From contig NZ_CP097320.1 of NCBI RefSeq assembly GCF_023515995.1, positions 1,674,001 through 1,738,000 on the forward strand: a stretch of 64,000 nt of DNA, in the 5' to 3' direction. Of the stretch, positions 56,955-64,000 are shown in pieces. Positions within the stretch are counted from its first letter, which is position 1. Each line of letters begins with the position of its first letter. A model generated the notes under the pieces. That model saw only the letters and a list, made by a program, of their open reading frames with translations, ran no database searches and was not told the DNA's origin. The translations under genes and the position numbers were made by a program. This stretch comes from Candidatus Mycobacterium methanotrophicum. GTDB lineage: Bacteria > Actinomycetota > Actinomycetes > Mycobacteriales > Mycobacteriaceae.

Positions 56955-58142
56955 TTGTCTGGAGCACACAAGTCGCTGCCACCGCTGGTTGAGCCGGCCG
57001 CCGAGCTCACGCGGGAAGAGGTCGCCCGCTACAGCCGCCATCTGATCATTCCGGACTTCGGTGTCGACGGGCAGAAGCGGCTGAAAAACGCCCGGGTGCT
57101 GGTTATCGGCGCCGGCGGGCTCGGCGCGCCGGCACTGCTCTACCTAGCGGCGGCGGGCGTCGGCACGATCGGGATCGTCGACCACGACGTCGTCGACGAG
57201 TCGAATTTGCAACGCCAGATCATCCACGGCGCATCGGACGTCGGCCGATCCAAAGCACAATCCGCCCGCGACTCGATCGCCGAGCTCAACCCGCTAGTAC
57301 AAGTGCGCCTGCACGAGGAGCGGCTGGAACCGCACAACGCTGTCAGCCTCTTCGAGCAATACGACCTGGTCCTCGACGGCACCGACAACTTCGCGACCAG
57401 GTACCTGGTCAACGACGCTGCAGTGCTGGCGCATAGGCCCTACATCTGGGGGTCGATCTACCGCTTCGAAGGCCAGGTTTCGGTGTTTTGGGAGGACGCC
57501 CCCGCCGCGCGCGGCCTCAACTACCGCGACCTGTACCCGCAAGCACCGCCGCCGGGCATGGTGCCGTCCTGCGCCGAAGGCGGTGTGCTGGGCGTTCTGT
57601 GCGCATCGATCGCCTCGGTGATGGGCACTGAGGCGATCAAGCTGATCACCGGAATCGGCGAGCCGCTGCTCGGTCGGCTGATGGTGTATGACGCGTTAGA
57701 GATGAGCTATCGCACGATCACGATCCGCAAGGACCCGTCCACGCCGAAGATCACCGAGCTGATCGACTACGACGAATTCTGTGGCGTGGTCTGCGACGAC
57801 ACCGCAGGGGCGGCCGCCGACTCCACGATCACCCCGCGCGAGTTGCGCGAGCTGCTGGATTCCGGCGAGAAGGTGGCCCTGATCGACGTGCGTGAGCCGG
57901 CGGAATGGGACATCAACCACATCGACGGCGCCCAGCTGATCCCCAAGTCGGCGATCAATTCCGGCGAAGGGCTGGCCGAGCTGCCGCAAGACCGGATGGC
58001 CGTGCTGTATTGCAAGACGGGTGTGCGCTCCGCGGAGGCCCTGGTCGCGTTGAAGAAAGCCGGGTTTGCCGACGCGGTGCACCTGCAGGGCGGGATCGTG
58101 GCGTGGGCCAACCAGATGCAGCCCGACATGGTGATGTACTGA
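56955..58142 (+). CDS. moeZ: MoeZ: adenylyltransferase/sulfurtransferase
   Basis: MoeZ activates C-termini of ubiquitin-like sulfur carriers (MoaD, CysO, ThiS) and transfers sulfur to them. The 395 residues comprise an E1-like domain (about 20-270, GAGGLGAPALLYLAAAGVG, DNFATRYLVND) and a C-terminal rhodanese domain (about 295-395) with active Cys in LYCKTGVRS. TTG 56955 has GAGGAG eight bases upstream and matches Rv3206c. CysO partner genes are not in the window. Confidence 0.93.
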   Translation: MSGAHKSLPPLVEPAAELTREEVARYSRHLIIPDFGVDGQKRLKNARVLVIGAGGLGAPALLYLAAAGVGTIGIVDHDVVDESNLQRQIIHGASDVGRSKAQSARDSIAELNPLVQVRLHEERLEPHNAVSLFEQYDLVLDGTDNFATRYLVNDAAVLAHRPYIWGSIYRFEGQVSVFWEDAPAARGLNYRDLYPQAPPPGMVPSCAEGGVLGVLCASIASVMGTEAIKLITGIGEPLLGRLMVYDALEMSYRTITIRKDPSTPKITELIDYDEFCGVVCDDTAGAAADSTITPRELRELLDSGEKVALIDVREPAEWDINHIDGAQLIPKSAINSGEGLAELPQDRMAVLYCKTGVRSAEALVALKKAGFADAVHLQGGIVAWANQMQPDMVMY

Positions 58143-58212
58143 ACCAGTTGGGCATGGCCGGCTCATCGTGTCTCGTCGGAGACAGTTCGCTGGCCCCGAT
58201 TAGGGTAATTGC

Positions 58213-59070
58213 ATGACTGTCGAACCGCCGCCCGAGCATGTGCTGGCGGCGTTCGGGTTGAGTGGTGTGCGGCCCATCCCGTTGGGAGCCAGCTGGGAAG
58301 GCGGCTGGCGGTGCGGCGAAGTGGTGCTGTCGATGGTCGCCGACAACGCGCGCGCCGCCTGGTCCGCGCGGGTGCGAGAGACGCTGTTCGTCGACGGCGT
58401 GCGGTTGGCCCGGCCGGTCCGGTCGACCGACGGGCGCTACGTGGTTTCCGGCTGGCGAGCAGACACTTTTGTGGCCGGTCAGCCCGAGCCCCGGCATGAC
58501 GAGGTGGTGTCGGCGGCGGTGCGGCTGCACGAGGCCACCGGCAAGCTGGAGCGGCCCCGGTTCCTCACCCAGAGGCCGACGGCGGGAACGTGGGCCGATG
58601 TCGACGTCTTCATCGCCGCAGACTGCGCCGCCTGGGAGGAACGGCCATTGCAGTCGGTGCCGGCGACGGCGCTCGCGGCGTCACCAACCGCGGACGGGCA
58701 GCGGTCGGTGGAGTTGATCAATCAGCTTGCCGGACTGCGGCGGCCAACCAAGAGCCCCAGCCAGCTGGTGGACGGCGATCTCTACGGCACGGTGCTGTTC
58801 GCGGGCGCTGCTGCCCCGGGGATCACCGACATCACGCCGTACTGGCGGCCCGCGTCATGGGCGGCAGGAGTCGTCGTCGTCGACGCGTTGTCCTGGGGCG
58901 AGGCTGACGAAGGACTGATCGAACGCTGGAATGCTTTGCCGGAATGGCCACAGATGTTACTGCGTGCGTTGATGTTTCGGCTCGCAGTCCATGCGCTGCA
59001 CCCGCGTTCGACGGTGGCCGCCTTCCCGGGGCTGGCCCGAACGGCTGCCCTGGTGCGTCTGATCCTCTAG
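58213..59070 (+). CDS. TIGR02569-family protein (Rv3205c type)
   Basis: The 285-residue actinobacterial protein has faint aminoglycoside-phosphotransferase-like features (PIPLGASWEGGWRCGEVVLS, QLVDGDLYGTVLFAG in place of the HGD catalytic loop). The usual catalytic HxDxxxxN is not intact, so kinase activity is doubtful. Function unknown. ATG 58213 matches homologues. Confidence 0.84.
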   Translation: MTVEPPPEHVLAAFGLSGVRPIPLGASWEGGWRCGEVVLSMVADNARAAWSARVRETLFVDGVRLARPVRSTDGRYVVSGWRADTFVAGQPEPRHDEVVSAAVRLHEATGKLERPRFLTQRPTAGTWADVDVFIAADCAAWEERPLQSVPATALAASPTADGQRSVELINQLAGLRRPTKSPSQLVDGDLYGTVLFAGAAAPGITDITPYWRPASWAAGVVVVDALSWGEADEGLIERWNALPEWPQMLLRALMFRLAVHALHPRSTVAAFPGLARTAALVRLIL

Positions 59071-59084
59071 GCGATTAGGCATCG

Positions 59085-59143
59085 CCGAGTGCGGGGTTAA
59101 TGCACGCGTCTGGCGAAAAAGCGTGACGCAAGCCAACACTCGG
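59085..59143. terminator. weak bidirectional hairpin between convergent genes
   Basis: CCGAGTG (59085-59091) and CACTCGG (59137-59143) are inverted, with a further CACGC/GCGTG pair inside around a GAAAAA loop. It lies five bases from the downstream stop. Confidence 0.4.
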
Positions 59144-59147
59144 GCGG

Positions 59148-59444
59148 CTAAAACTCATAGCGGACCTCGTCCAGCGCGATCCTGCCGTCGGCGGCCAGAA
59201 TTCCTTCGGCCCGCAGCAGTTCCAATTGCCGGGTCCTCAGATGCCGGGCGGGTCGACCGGAGGCCGTTATCACCCGATGCCAGGGCGGGTCGGAGGAATC
59301 CGTGCGCATGATCCAGCCGACAATGCGGGGGCTGGAAAGCTCTGCGACAGCGGCAATATCACCGTAGGTGGCGACTCGGCCGGCCGGTATCGACGCGACC
59401 AGCGCGCGCACCCGCTCGACCTGCTCCCCGGTGACCGGCGCCAC
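59148..59444 (-). CDS. alkyltransferase-like protein (ATL)
   Basis: The 98-residue protein resembles the C-terminal domain of O6-alkylguanine-DNA alkyltransferase (GRVATYGDIAAVAELSSPRI, ARHLRTRQLELLRAEG), but the active-site PCHR is PWHRVI. Trp replaces the acceptor Cys, so it binds but cannot repair O6-alkylguanine and probably flags it for excision repair. GTG 59444 starts two bases after the lipV stop. It corresponds to Rv3204. Confidence 0.9.
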   Translation of the reverse strand: MAPVTGEQVERVRALVASIPAGRVATYGDIAAVAELSSPRIVGWIMRTDSSDPPWHRVITASGRPARHLRTRQLELLRAEGILAADGRIALDEVRYEF

Positions 59445-59446
59445 TG

Positions 59447-60226
59447 TCAGCGCATCCGCTCTCGGATCAAGGCGGCGACTTCGGCCGGCTTGGCCTCCGC
59501 CACCATGTGATGGCAGTCGAAGTCGATCAGGGCAAACTCGGCTCCCAATCGGTTCCGCAGACCGACGATCAGCTGGTCGGTGACATACGGTGGCGAGGTC
59601 CACGCCGCCCGCACCACCGTTGTGCTGATCCGGTTGGGCGGCAACACAATCTCGCGGGCCAACTCGCTCCAATAAGACATCATCGCGGGCAGGCTGACCC
59701 GCCAACCGTATCGCCCGCCGGGCAGCGCGACGAGGTGCTCGTCGACTTCGGCGTCGAGCACGGCGGGGTCCACATCTGCCCAGGAGCCGGTGGCCTTCTC
59801 GGCGCGGGCTTCCGCCGCGTCCGGGTAGTCAGGCGAGGCCAGCATGGCGTCTGCGATCTCACGCATCCACGCCCCGTCCAAGCCGATCGCCGGGTCCAGC
59901 AGCACCATCGCAGCCACCCGGTCGGGATGTGCAGCGGCCAGGTGTAGCGCGACCGCGCTCCCGAACGAATGCGCTACCACCACTACCGGCCCATCGGCGT
60001 GCTGCTCGAGCAGCGCAGCCAGGGCCGCGACATTGCCATCGATGGTCCACGGTGCCGCCCACGACGACCTGCCATGACCAATCAAATCGGGCGCCACAAC
60101 GGGGATCTCGGTCAGGTACTGACGCGCCAGCGGCTGCCAGCGTTTCCCGTGGCCGGTCAGCCCGTGGAGTGCCAGTACTCGCACGGGACCAAAAGGGCCG
60201 TAGCGGTGCACGTGCAGCCGAGTCAC
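59447..60226 (-). CDS. lipV: alpha/beta-hydrolase, lipase LipV
   Basis: The 259-residue esterase has the oxyanion loop LHGLTGHGKRW, nucleophile elbow VVAHSFGSAVA (Ser) and C-terminal His in DFDCHHMVAEAKP. It matches H37Rv LipV but starts earlier, with RLHVHRYGPFGPVRVLALHG. GTG 60226 includes the oxyanion loop that the annotated 224-residue H37Rv form lacks. It is the last gene of the syntenic block; homology breaks down just beyond its start. Confidence 0.9.
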   Translation of the reverse strand: MTRLHVHRYGPFGPVRVLALHGLTGHGKRWQPLARQYLTEIPVVAPDLIGHGRSSWAAPWTIDGNVAALAALLEQHADGPVVVVAHSFGSAVALHLAAAHPDRVAAMVLLDPAIGLDGAWMREIADAMLASPDYPDAAEARAEKATGSWADVDPAVLDAEVDEHLVALPGGRYGWRVSLPAMMSYWSELAREIVLPPNRISTTVVRAAWTSPPYVTDQLIVGLRNRLGAEFALIDFDCHHMVAEAKPAEVAALIRERMR

Positions 60227-60343
60227 GCGTTGATGGTGCCAGTTCGATGCCCGGCGATGGCTGGCGGCGCCAACTGGCCGGTTCTGCCCACTGGTCACGA
60301 GGCAGTCTGATTGTGCATCAAACAACCAGACAGGAGGCCGAAG

Positions 60344-60619
60344 GTGGACGACGCTCCGCTGGAGGATCTGGAACAGCAGCGGGCGCGACTGTACGCGCAG
60401 CCGGCCGCGACCGGCGATTTCCGGCGCAGCTCGATCAGCGAGAATTACCGCCGCTGCGGCAAGCCGTATGCGGCCGGGCCTGGATGTGCGGGTGGCGTTT
60501 TGCGAGCAAAACGGCCGTCGTGCACTTTCGGTGAGGTTGGTTACCGATGGGCTCAGATTGCGACTGTGCTGAATTGGCCAGGAGGCCGAGGATTGGAGCC
60601 AGCGGCGCCGCGTCTTTAG
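60344..60619 (+). pseudogene. DUF6788-type gene remnant
   Basis: From GTG 60344 (AGGAGG six bases upstream) the frame encodes DDAPLEDLEQQRARLYAQPA, GDFRRSSISENYRRCGKP, the conserved start of DUF6788 proteins often found near insertion sequences. After CGKP the expected NCAC...GHGPRYLWTR block is lost by frameshift or substitution. The rest to 60619 is unrelated. Recognition is by memory of the family. Confidence 0.6.
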
Positions 60620-60632
60620 TCTGGCGGCGAGG

Positions 60633-61195
60633 TCATTGATGTGGTGTAGCTGAACAACTGCCGCAGATCGGGCTGGACGCTTCGTTGCGGGCGGCCGGGT
60701 TGGTGACGTCGTTGGCGCCGATGACGATCGCGACGTCGGTGCGGGCGAACTCGTCGTTGATGTCGTCCATGTCTTTCATCGCGTCGTAGTCGACCTCGGC
60801 CTCGGCCAGCAGCACGTTCATGTGGCCCGGCATCCGCCCGGCGACCGGGTGAATCGCGTACTTGACCGGCACGCCCTTCTCCTCGAGAAGGTTGGCCATG
60901 CCCTTGACGGCGTGCTGCGCTTGCGCGACCGCCAAGCCGTAGCCCGGCACGACGATCACTTGGTTGGCGTAGGCCATCTGAATCGCCGCATCAGCGGCCG
61001 AGGTGGACTTGACCGTCTTGTCGCCGTCCGCGCCGGCGGCCGGGGCGAGGCCGCCACCGCCGAAACCCCCCGCGACGATCGCCGGGATGGAGCGGTTCAT
61101 CGCCGCGGCCATCAGGTTGGTCAGGATCGACCCGGAGGCGCCTTCGATCATCCCGGCGACGATCATCGCGGTGTTGTTCAGCGCCGCGCGGCAAC
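60633..61195 (-). pseudogene. pntB: C-terminal fragment of NAD(P) transhydrogenase beta subunit
   Basis: The frame encodes the NADP-binding domain III of PntB: GASGSILTNLMAAAMNRSIP, IVVPGYGLAVAQAQHAVKGM, HPVAGRMPGHMNVLLAEAEV and DVAIVIGANDVTNPAARNEA. The membrane domain II is missing at the 5' end, and the last 25 or so residues are replaced after SSPI. There is no pntA next to it. In H37Rv pntB (Rv0157) lies far from both flanking loci. Confidence 0.85.
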
Positions 61196-61209
61196 GGTCG
61201 CCGGTTGAT

Positions 61210-61560
61210 CCACTTCGGGGCGGCCTTGGCGTAGGCGATCGACTCGCACCACGCCGGTTCGCGTTCGGCCAGCCAGTTCGACACGGGTTTGGCCGAGCGG
61301 CCGTTGACCCGCGCCAACAGGCAGCCGGCACCGGTGATGTCGACCAGCCCGGTGTCGAGCCGATGTTTCATCGATTCCGGGCAGCCTGGTCGGCTCGGGG
61401 ATCAGCGCCTAGCACCGGGTCGGCGGTCGCCGCGACCGCGTCGTCACAGGTGTTCCACGTGCAGCCGTAGGCGGCGGCGGTCGCGACCACCGCTTGATCG
61501 TCGTCGGGCACTGCGCCGGCCGTCTCGGAAATGCCGGACCGCCCGATCATTGCGGGTTGC
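61210..61560 (-). mobile_element. ISL3-family transposase fragments (decayed IS)
   Basis: Three pieces in different frames match ISL3-type transposases in order: VVATAAAYGCTWNTCDDAVA followed by ATADPVLGADP (HTH region), PGIDET (first DDE aspartate, +61365 to 61385) and LDTGLVDITGAGCLLARVNG followed by RSAKPVSNWLAEREPAW. The zinc-finger N-terminus, the second Asp and the catalytic Glu are missing, and frameshifts separate the pieces. No terminal inverted repeats were found. It abuts the pntB fragment. Confidence 0.7.
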
Positions 61561-61836
61561 CGGCGCCGTCGGTGTGGCGCGTACACAATGAACTGTTGTG
61601 GCCTCACAACGGCCGGACGGCTACCGATAGGGTCGTGGCCGGGGAAGCATCGTGGTCGTGACCCCGTAAAGTCAATCGAAACATGGTCGTCTACCGGCGC
61701 ACGCCGATCGCTGGGGATGTCGATGTCGTGGGCTTGGCCGGATGTGGCCAGCACGCGGTCGCGTCGGTGTCGCCGGTGATTAGTTATCGGTGATGTGCGC
61801 GGTCCAAGACAATTTTTGTGAAGGAGATATGGGTCG
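61561..61836. other. sirA upstream region
   Basis: No gene is seen in these 276 bases between the transposase debris and sirA. GAAGGAG at 61820-61826 is the sirA ribosome-binding site. If the breakpoint is close, the native sirA promoter may be cut or replaced. Confidence 0.4.
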
Positions 61837-63507
61837 ATGAGCACACCTCGTCCCGCCAAGACTCGTAGTGAGGGCCAGTGGGCGCTCGGTGAGCGCGAGC
61901 CGCTCAACGACAGCGAGAAGTTCAAGCAAGAAGACGCGCCGTTGAATGTGCGAGAGCGCATCATCAACAAATACTCAAAAGAAGGTTTCGACAGCATCGC
62001 CAAGTCCGACTTGCGGGGGCGCTTCCGCTGGATGGGTATCTACACCCAACGCGAGCAGGGCTACGACGGCAGCTGGACCGGCGACGAGAACATCGACACC
62101 ATCGAGGCCAAGTACTTCATGATGCGGGTGCGCACCGATGGCAAGCCGTTGTCGGCTCACACGATGCGCACGCTGGGGAAGATTTCCCAAGAATTCGGCC
62201 GTGATACCGCCGACATCGGTGACCGGGAAAACGTGCAGTTCCACTGGGTCGAAATCGAAAATGTGCCCGAGATCTGGGACCGGCTGGCTTCGGTCGGCTT
62301 GAGCACCACCGAGGCCTGCGGCGATTGCCCGCGCAGCTTCCACGGTTCGCCGCTGGCCGGCGAATCGGTCGACGAGGTGCTCGATCCTTCGCCGGCGATC
62401 GAGGAGATCCTCCGACGCTTCCTGGGTAATCCCGACTACGCGAACCTGCCGCGCAAGTACAAGACCGCGATATCGGGTCTGCAGGATGTCTCCCACGAGA
62501 CCCATGACGTCGCGTTCATCGGCGTCAATCACCCCGAGCGCGGCCCCGGGATGGACCTGTGGGTCGGCGGCGGTTTGTCGACCAACCCGATGCTGGCCCA
62601 GCGAGTCGGCGCGTGGGTTCCGCTCGACGAGGTGCCCGATGTATGGGAGGCGGTCACCAAGATCTTCCGCGACTACGGTTACCGGCGGCTGCGCTCCAAG
62701 GCCCGGCTGAAGTTCCTGGTCAAGGATTGGGGCATGGAAAAATTCCGTCAGGTTCTCGAGGACGAGTACCTTGGTCGCAAACTCATCGACGGTCCGGCTC
62801 CCGAGCGGCTCAAGCACCCGATCGACCACGTCGGGGTGCAGCGTCAGAAGAACGGCCTCAACGCGATCGGTGTTGCGCCGATCGCCGGTCGGGTGTCGGG
62901 CACCAAGTTGTGCGCGGTGGCCGACCTGATGGAGGAGGCCGGATCGGACCGGGCTCGGCTCACCGCGTACCAGAAGCTGGTCATCCTGGATGTGCCCGAC
63001 GACAAGGTCGAGGCGATGGTGGCCGGGCTGGATAAGCTGGGGTTGCCGTCGCGGCCGTCGCATTGGCGACGGAACATGATGGCCTGCAGCGGTATCGAGT
63101 TCTGTAAGTTGTCGTTCGCCGAAACCCGGGTACACGCGCAGACGCTGGTGCCCGAGCTGGAGCAGCGGCTTGGCGATATCAACGCCCAGCTTGACGTGCC
63201 GATTACGGTGCACCTCAACGGTTGCCCCAACTCATGCGCCCGTGTTCAGGTAGCCGACATCGGCTTTAAGGGTCAGATGGTCGACGACGGCCACGGCGGC
63301 TCGGTCGAGGGCTTCCAGGTGCATCTGGGCGGCAGCCTCGGTTTTGAGGACAGCGATTTCGGCCGCAAGCTGCGCCAGCACAAGGTCACCGGTGACGAGC
63401 TCGGCGACTACATCGATCGGGTGGTGCGTAAATTTGTCGAACAGCGCCAAGACGGCGAACGCTTCGCGCAGTGGGCGATGCGGGCCGACGAGGCGGAGCT
63501 GCGATGA
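61837..63507 (+). CDS. sirA: ferredoxin-dependent sulfite reductase (SirA/NirA)
   Basis: It reduces sulfite to sulfide with ferredoxin for cysteine synthesis. The 556-residue siroheme protein has cluster/heme cysteines in MACSGIEFCKLSFAET and NGCPNSCAR, two ferredoxin-reductase-like half-domains, and Y69 with C161, the pair that forms the Tyr-Cys link in the M. tuberculosis enzyme (Rv2391, 563 aa). ATG 61837 follows GAAGGAG. cysH overlaps the stop by four bases (ATGA). Confidence 0.95.
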   Translation: MSTPRPAKTRSEGQWALGEREPLNDSEKFKQEDAPLNVRERIINKYSKEGFDSIAKSDLRGRFRWMGIYTQREQGYDGSWTGDENIDTIEAKYFMMRVRTDGKPLSAHTMRTLGKISQEFGRDTADIGDRENVQFHWVEIENVPEIWDRLASVGLSTTEACGDCPRSFHGSPLAGESVDEVLDPSPAIEEILRRFLGNPDYANLPRKYKTAISGLQDVSHETHDVAFIGVNHPERGPGMDLWVGGGLSTNPMLAQRVGAWVPLDEVPDVWEAVTKIFRDYGYRRLRSKARLKFLVKDWGMEKFRQVLEDEYLGRKLIDGPAPERLKHPIDHVGVQRQKNGLNAIGVAPIAGRVSGTKLCAVADLMEEAGSDRARLTAYQKLVILDVPDDKVEAMVAGLDKLGLPSRPSHWRRNMMACSGIEFCKLSFAETRVHAQTLVPELEQRLGDINAQLDVPITVHLNGCPNSCARVQVADIGFKGQMVDDGHGGSVEGFQVHLGGSLGFEDSDFGRKLRQHKVTGDELGDYIDRVVRKFVEQRQDGERFAQWAMRADEAELR

Positions 63508-64000
63508 CCGTGGAGGGAAGGACATTTACCGAGCAGGAGCTGCGCGATTTGGCCGAGCGCGGCGCCAAGGACCTCGACGGCGCCAGCGCGATCGACGTGT
63601 TGCGCTGGACCGATGAGAACTTCGGTGGCGGCAATGGTTCTCGCGACTGGGCTGCCTGCCGGTACGTGGTCGCGTCCAACATGCAGGACGCCGTGTTAGT
63701 GGATCTGGCCGCCAAGGTCCGCCCGGGCGTGCCAATCCTTTTCTTGGACACCGGCTATCACTTCGCCGAGACCGTCGGCACCCGCGACGCGGCCGAAACC
63801 GTGTACGACATCCACGTGCTCAACGTCGCCCCCGAGCACACGGTGACCGAGCAGGACGAACTTCTCGGCAAGGATCTGTTCTCCCGCGACCCACACGAGT
63901 GCTGCCGGCTGCGCAAGGTGGTTCCGTTGACCAAGGCGCTGAGCGGCTACCACGCCTGGGTGACCGGGCTGCGTCGTGTCGATGCTCCCACCCGCGCCAA
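63504..64000 (+). CDS. cysH: APS reductase (adenylyl-sulfate reductase), partial
   Basis: The frame begins MTVEGRTFTEQELRDLAERG and is still open at the window end, with 165 codons visible. It has the PAPS/APS reductase motifs ILFLDTGYHFAET and HECCRLRKVVPL; the CC pair is the first half of the 4Fe-4S site of assimilatory APS reductases. The distal Cys-Cys-x-x-Cys half and the ECGLH tail lie beyond 64000. It is the Rv2392 homologue and is coupled to sirA. Confidence 0.93.
   Translation, partial: MTVEGRTFTEQELRDLAERGAKDLDGASAIDVLRWTDENFGGGNGSRDWAACRYVVASNMQDAVLVDLAAKVRPGVPILFLDTGYHFAETVGTRDAAETVYDIHVLNVAPEHTVTEQDELLGKDLFSRDPHECCRLRKVVPLTKALSGYHAWVTGLRRVDAPTRA

Overview
The window is chromosomal DNA of a slow-growing Mycobacterium. 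Almost every gene can be matched by remembered protein sequence and by order to M. tuberculosis H37Rv, read in reverse (Rv3266c to Rv3203), with high GC, many GTG/TTG starts and 4-base stop/start overlaps. The species cannot be fixed from the sequence alone. It is not the H37Rv arrangement: several genes are missing, decayed or added, and the right end jumps to the Rv2391-Rv2392 (sirA-cysH) locus.

Layout. 1-2895: rhamnose and mannose activation for the cell wall (rmlD, wbbL, manB). 2941-5833 (minus): coenzyme F420 genes fbiA-fbiB and a NUDIX gene. 6148-11537: whiB2, two conserved hypotheticals, then pmmA, a SIS-like gene and manA, which supply GDP-mannose for mannosylated lipids. 11538-12364: a gene graveyard holding ends of a flavin monooxygenase, an amino-acid transporter and a rubredoxin, where other mycobacteria carry the alkane hydroxylase operon; its TetR regulator survives. 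12361-19682: TetR, sahH, tmk and the mtrA-mtrB-lpqB signalling operon. 19828-26686: a PIN toxin with a 29-residue partner, comF, hpf with an internal repeat, secA1 and a two-gene cation/proton antiporter. 26683-32991: lipid and polyphosphate genes (a full-length tgs3, ppk2, the Rv3230c reductase and desA3), with a shared 22-bp element in front of the reductase and desA3.

33079-39747: rsgA, aroA, a three-copy 57-bp tandem repeat that fills the aroA/SRAP divergent promoter, the SRAP gene, an FAD oxidoreductase, a broken TetR gene, ybaK and an SDR. 39915-44273: sigH-rshA, a 24-codon ribosomal-protein-like gene, a secreted Gly/Pro repeat protein, the biotinyl protein TB7.3, pdtaS and whiB1 with a CRP-type site. 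44564-59444: the Rv3218 to Rv3204 block, in which the GNAT gene and an extra PE-PPE-domain gene are pseudogenes.

60226-61836 is a breakpoint. The end of lipV is followed by a decayed DUF6788 gene, the C-terminal part of pntB and a shredded ISL3-family transposase, and then by sirA and cysH (cut by the window end), which belong elsewhere in H37Rv. The main themes are local decay of catabolic genes, rearrangement near insertion-sequence debris, and several tandem or dispersed GC-rich repeats inside promoters and coding regions.
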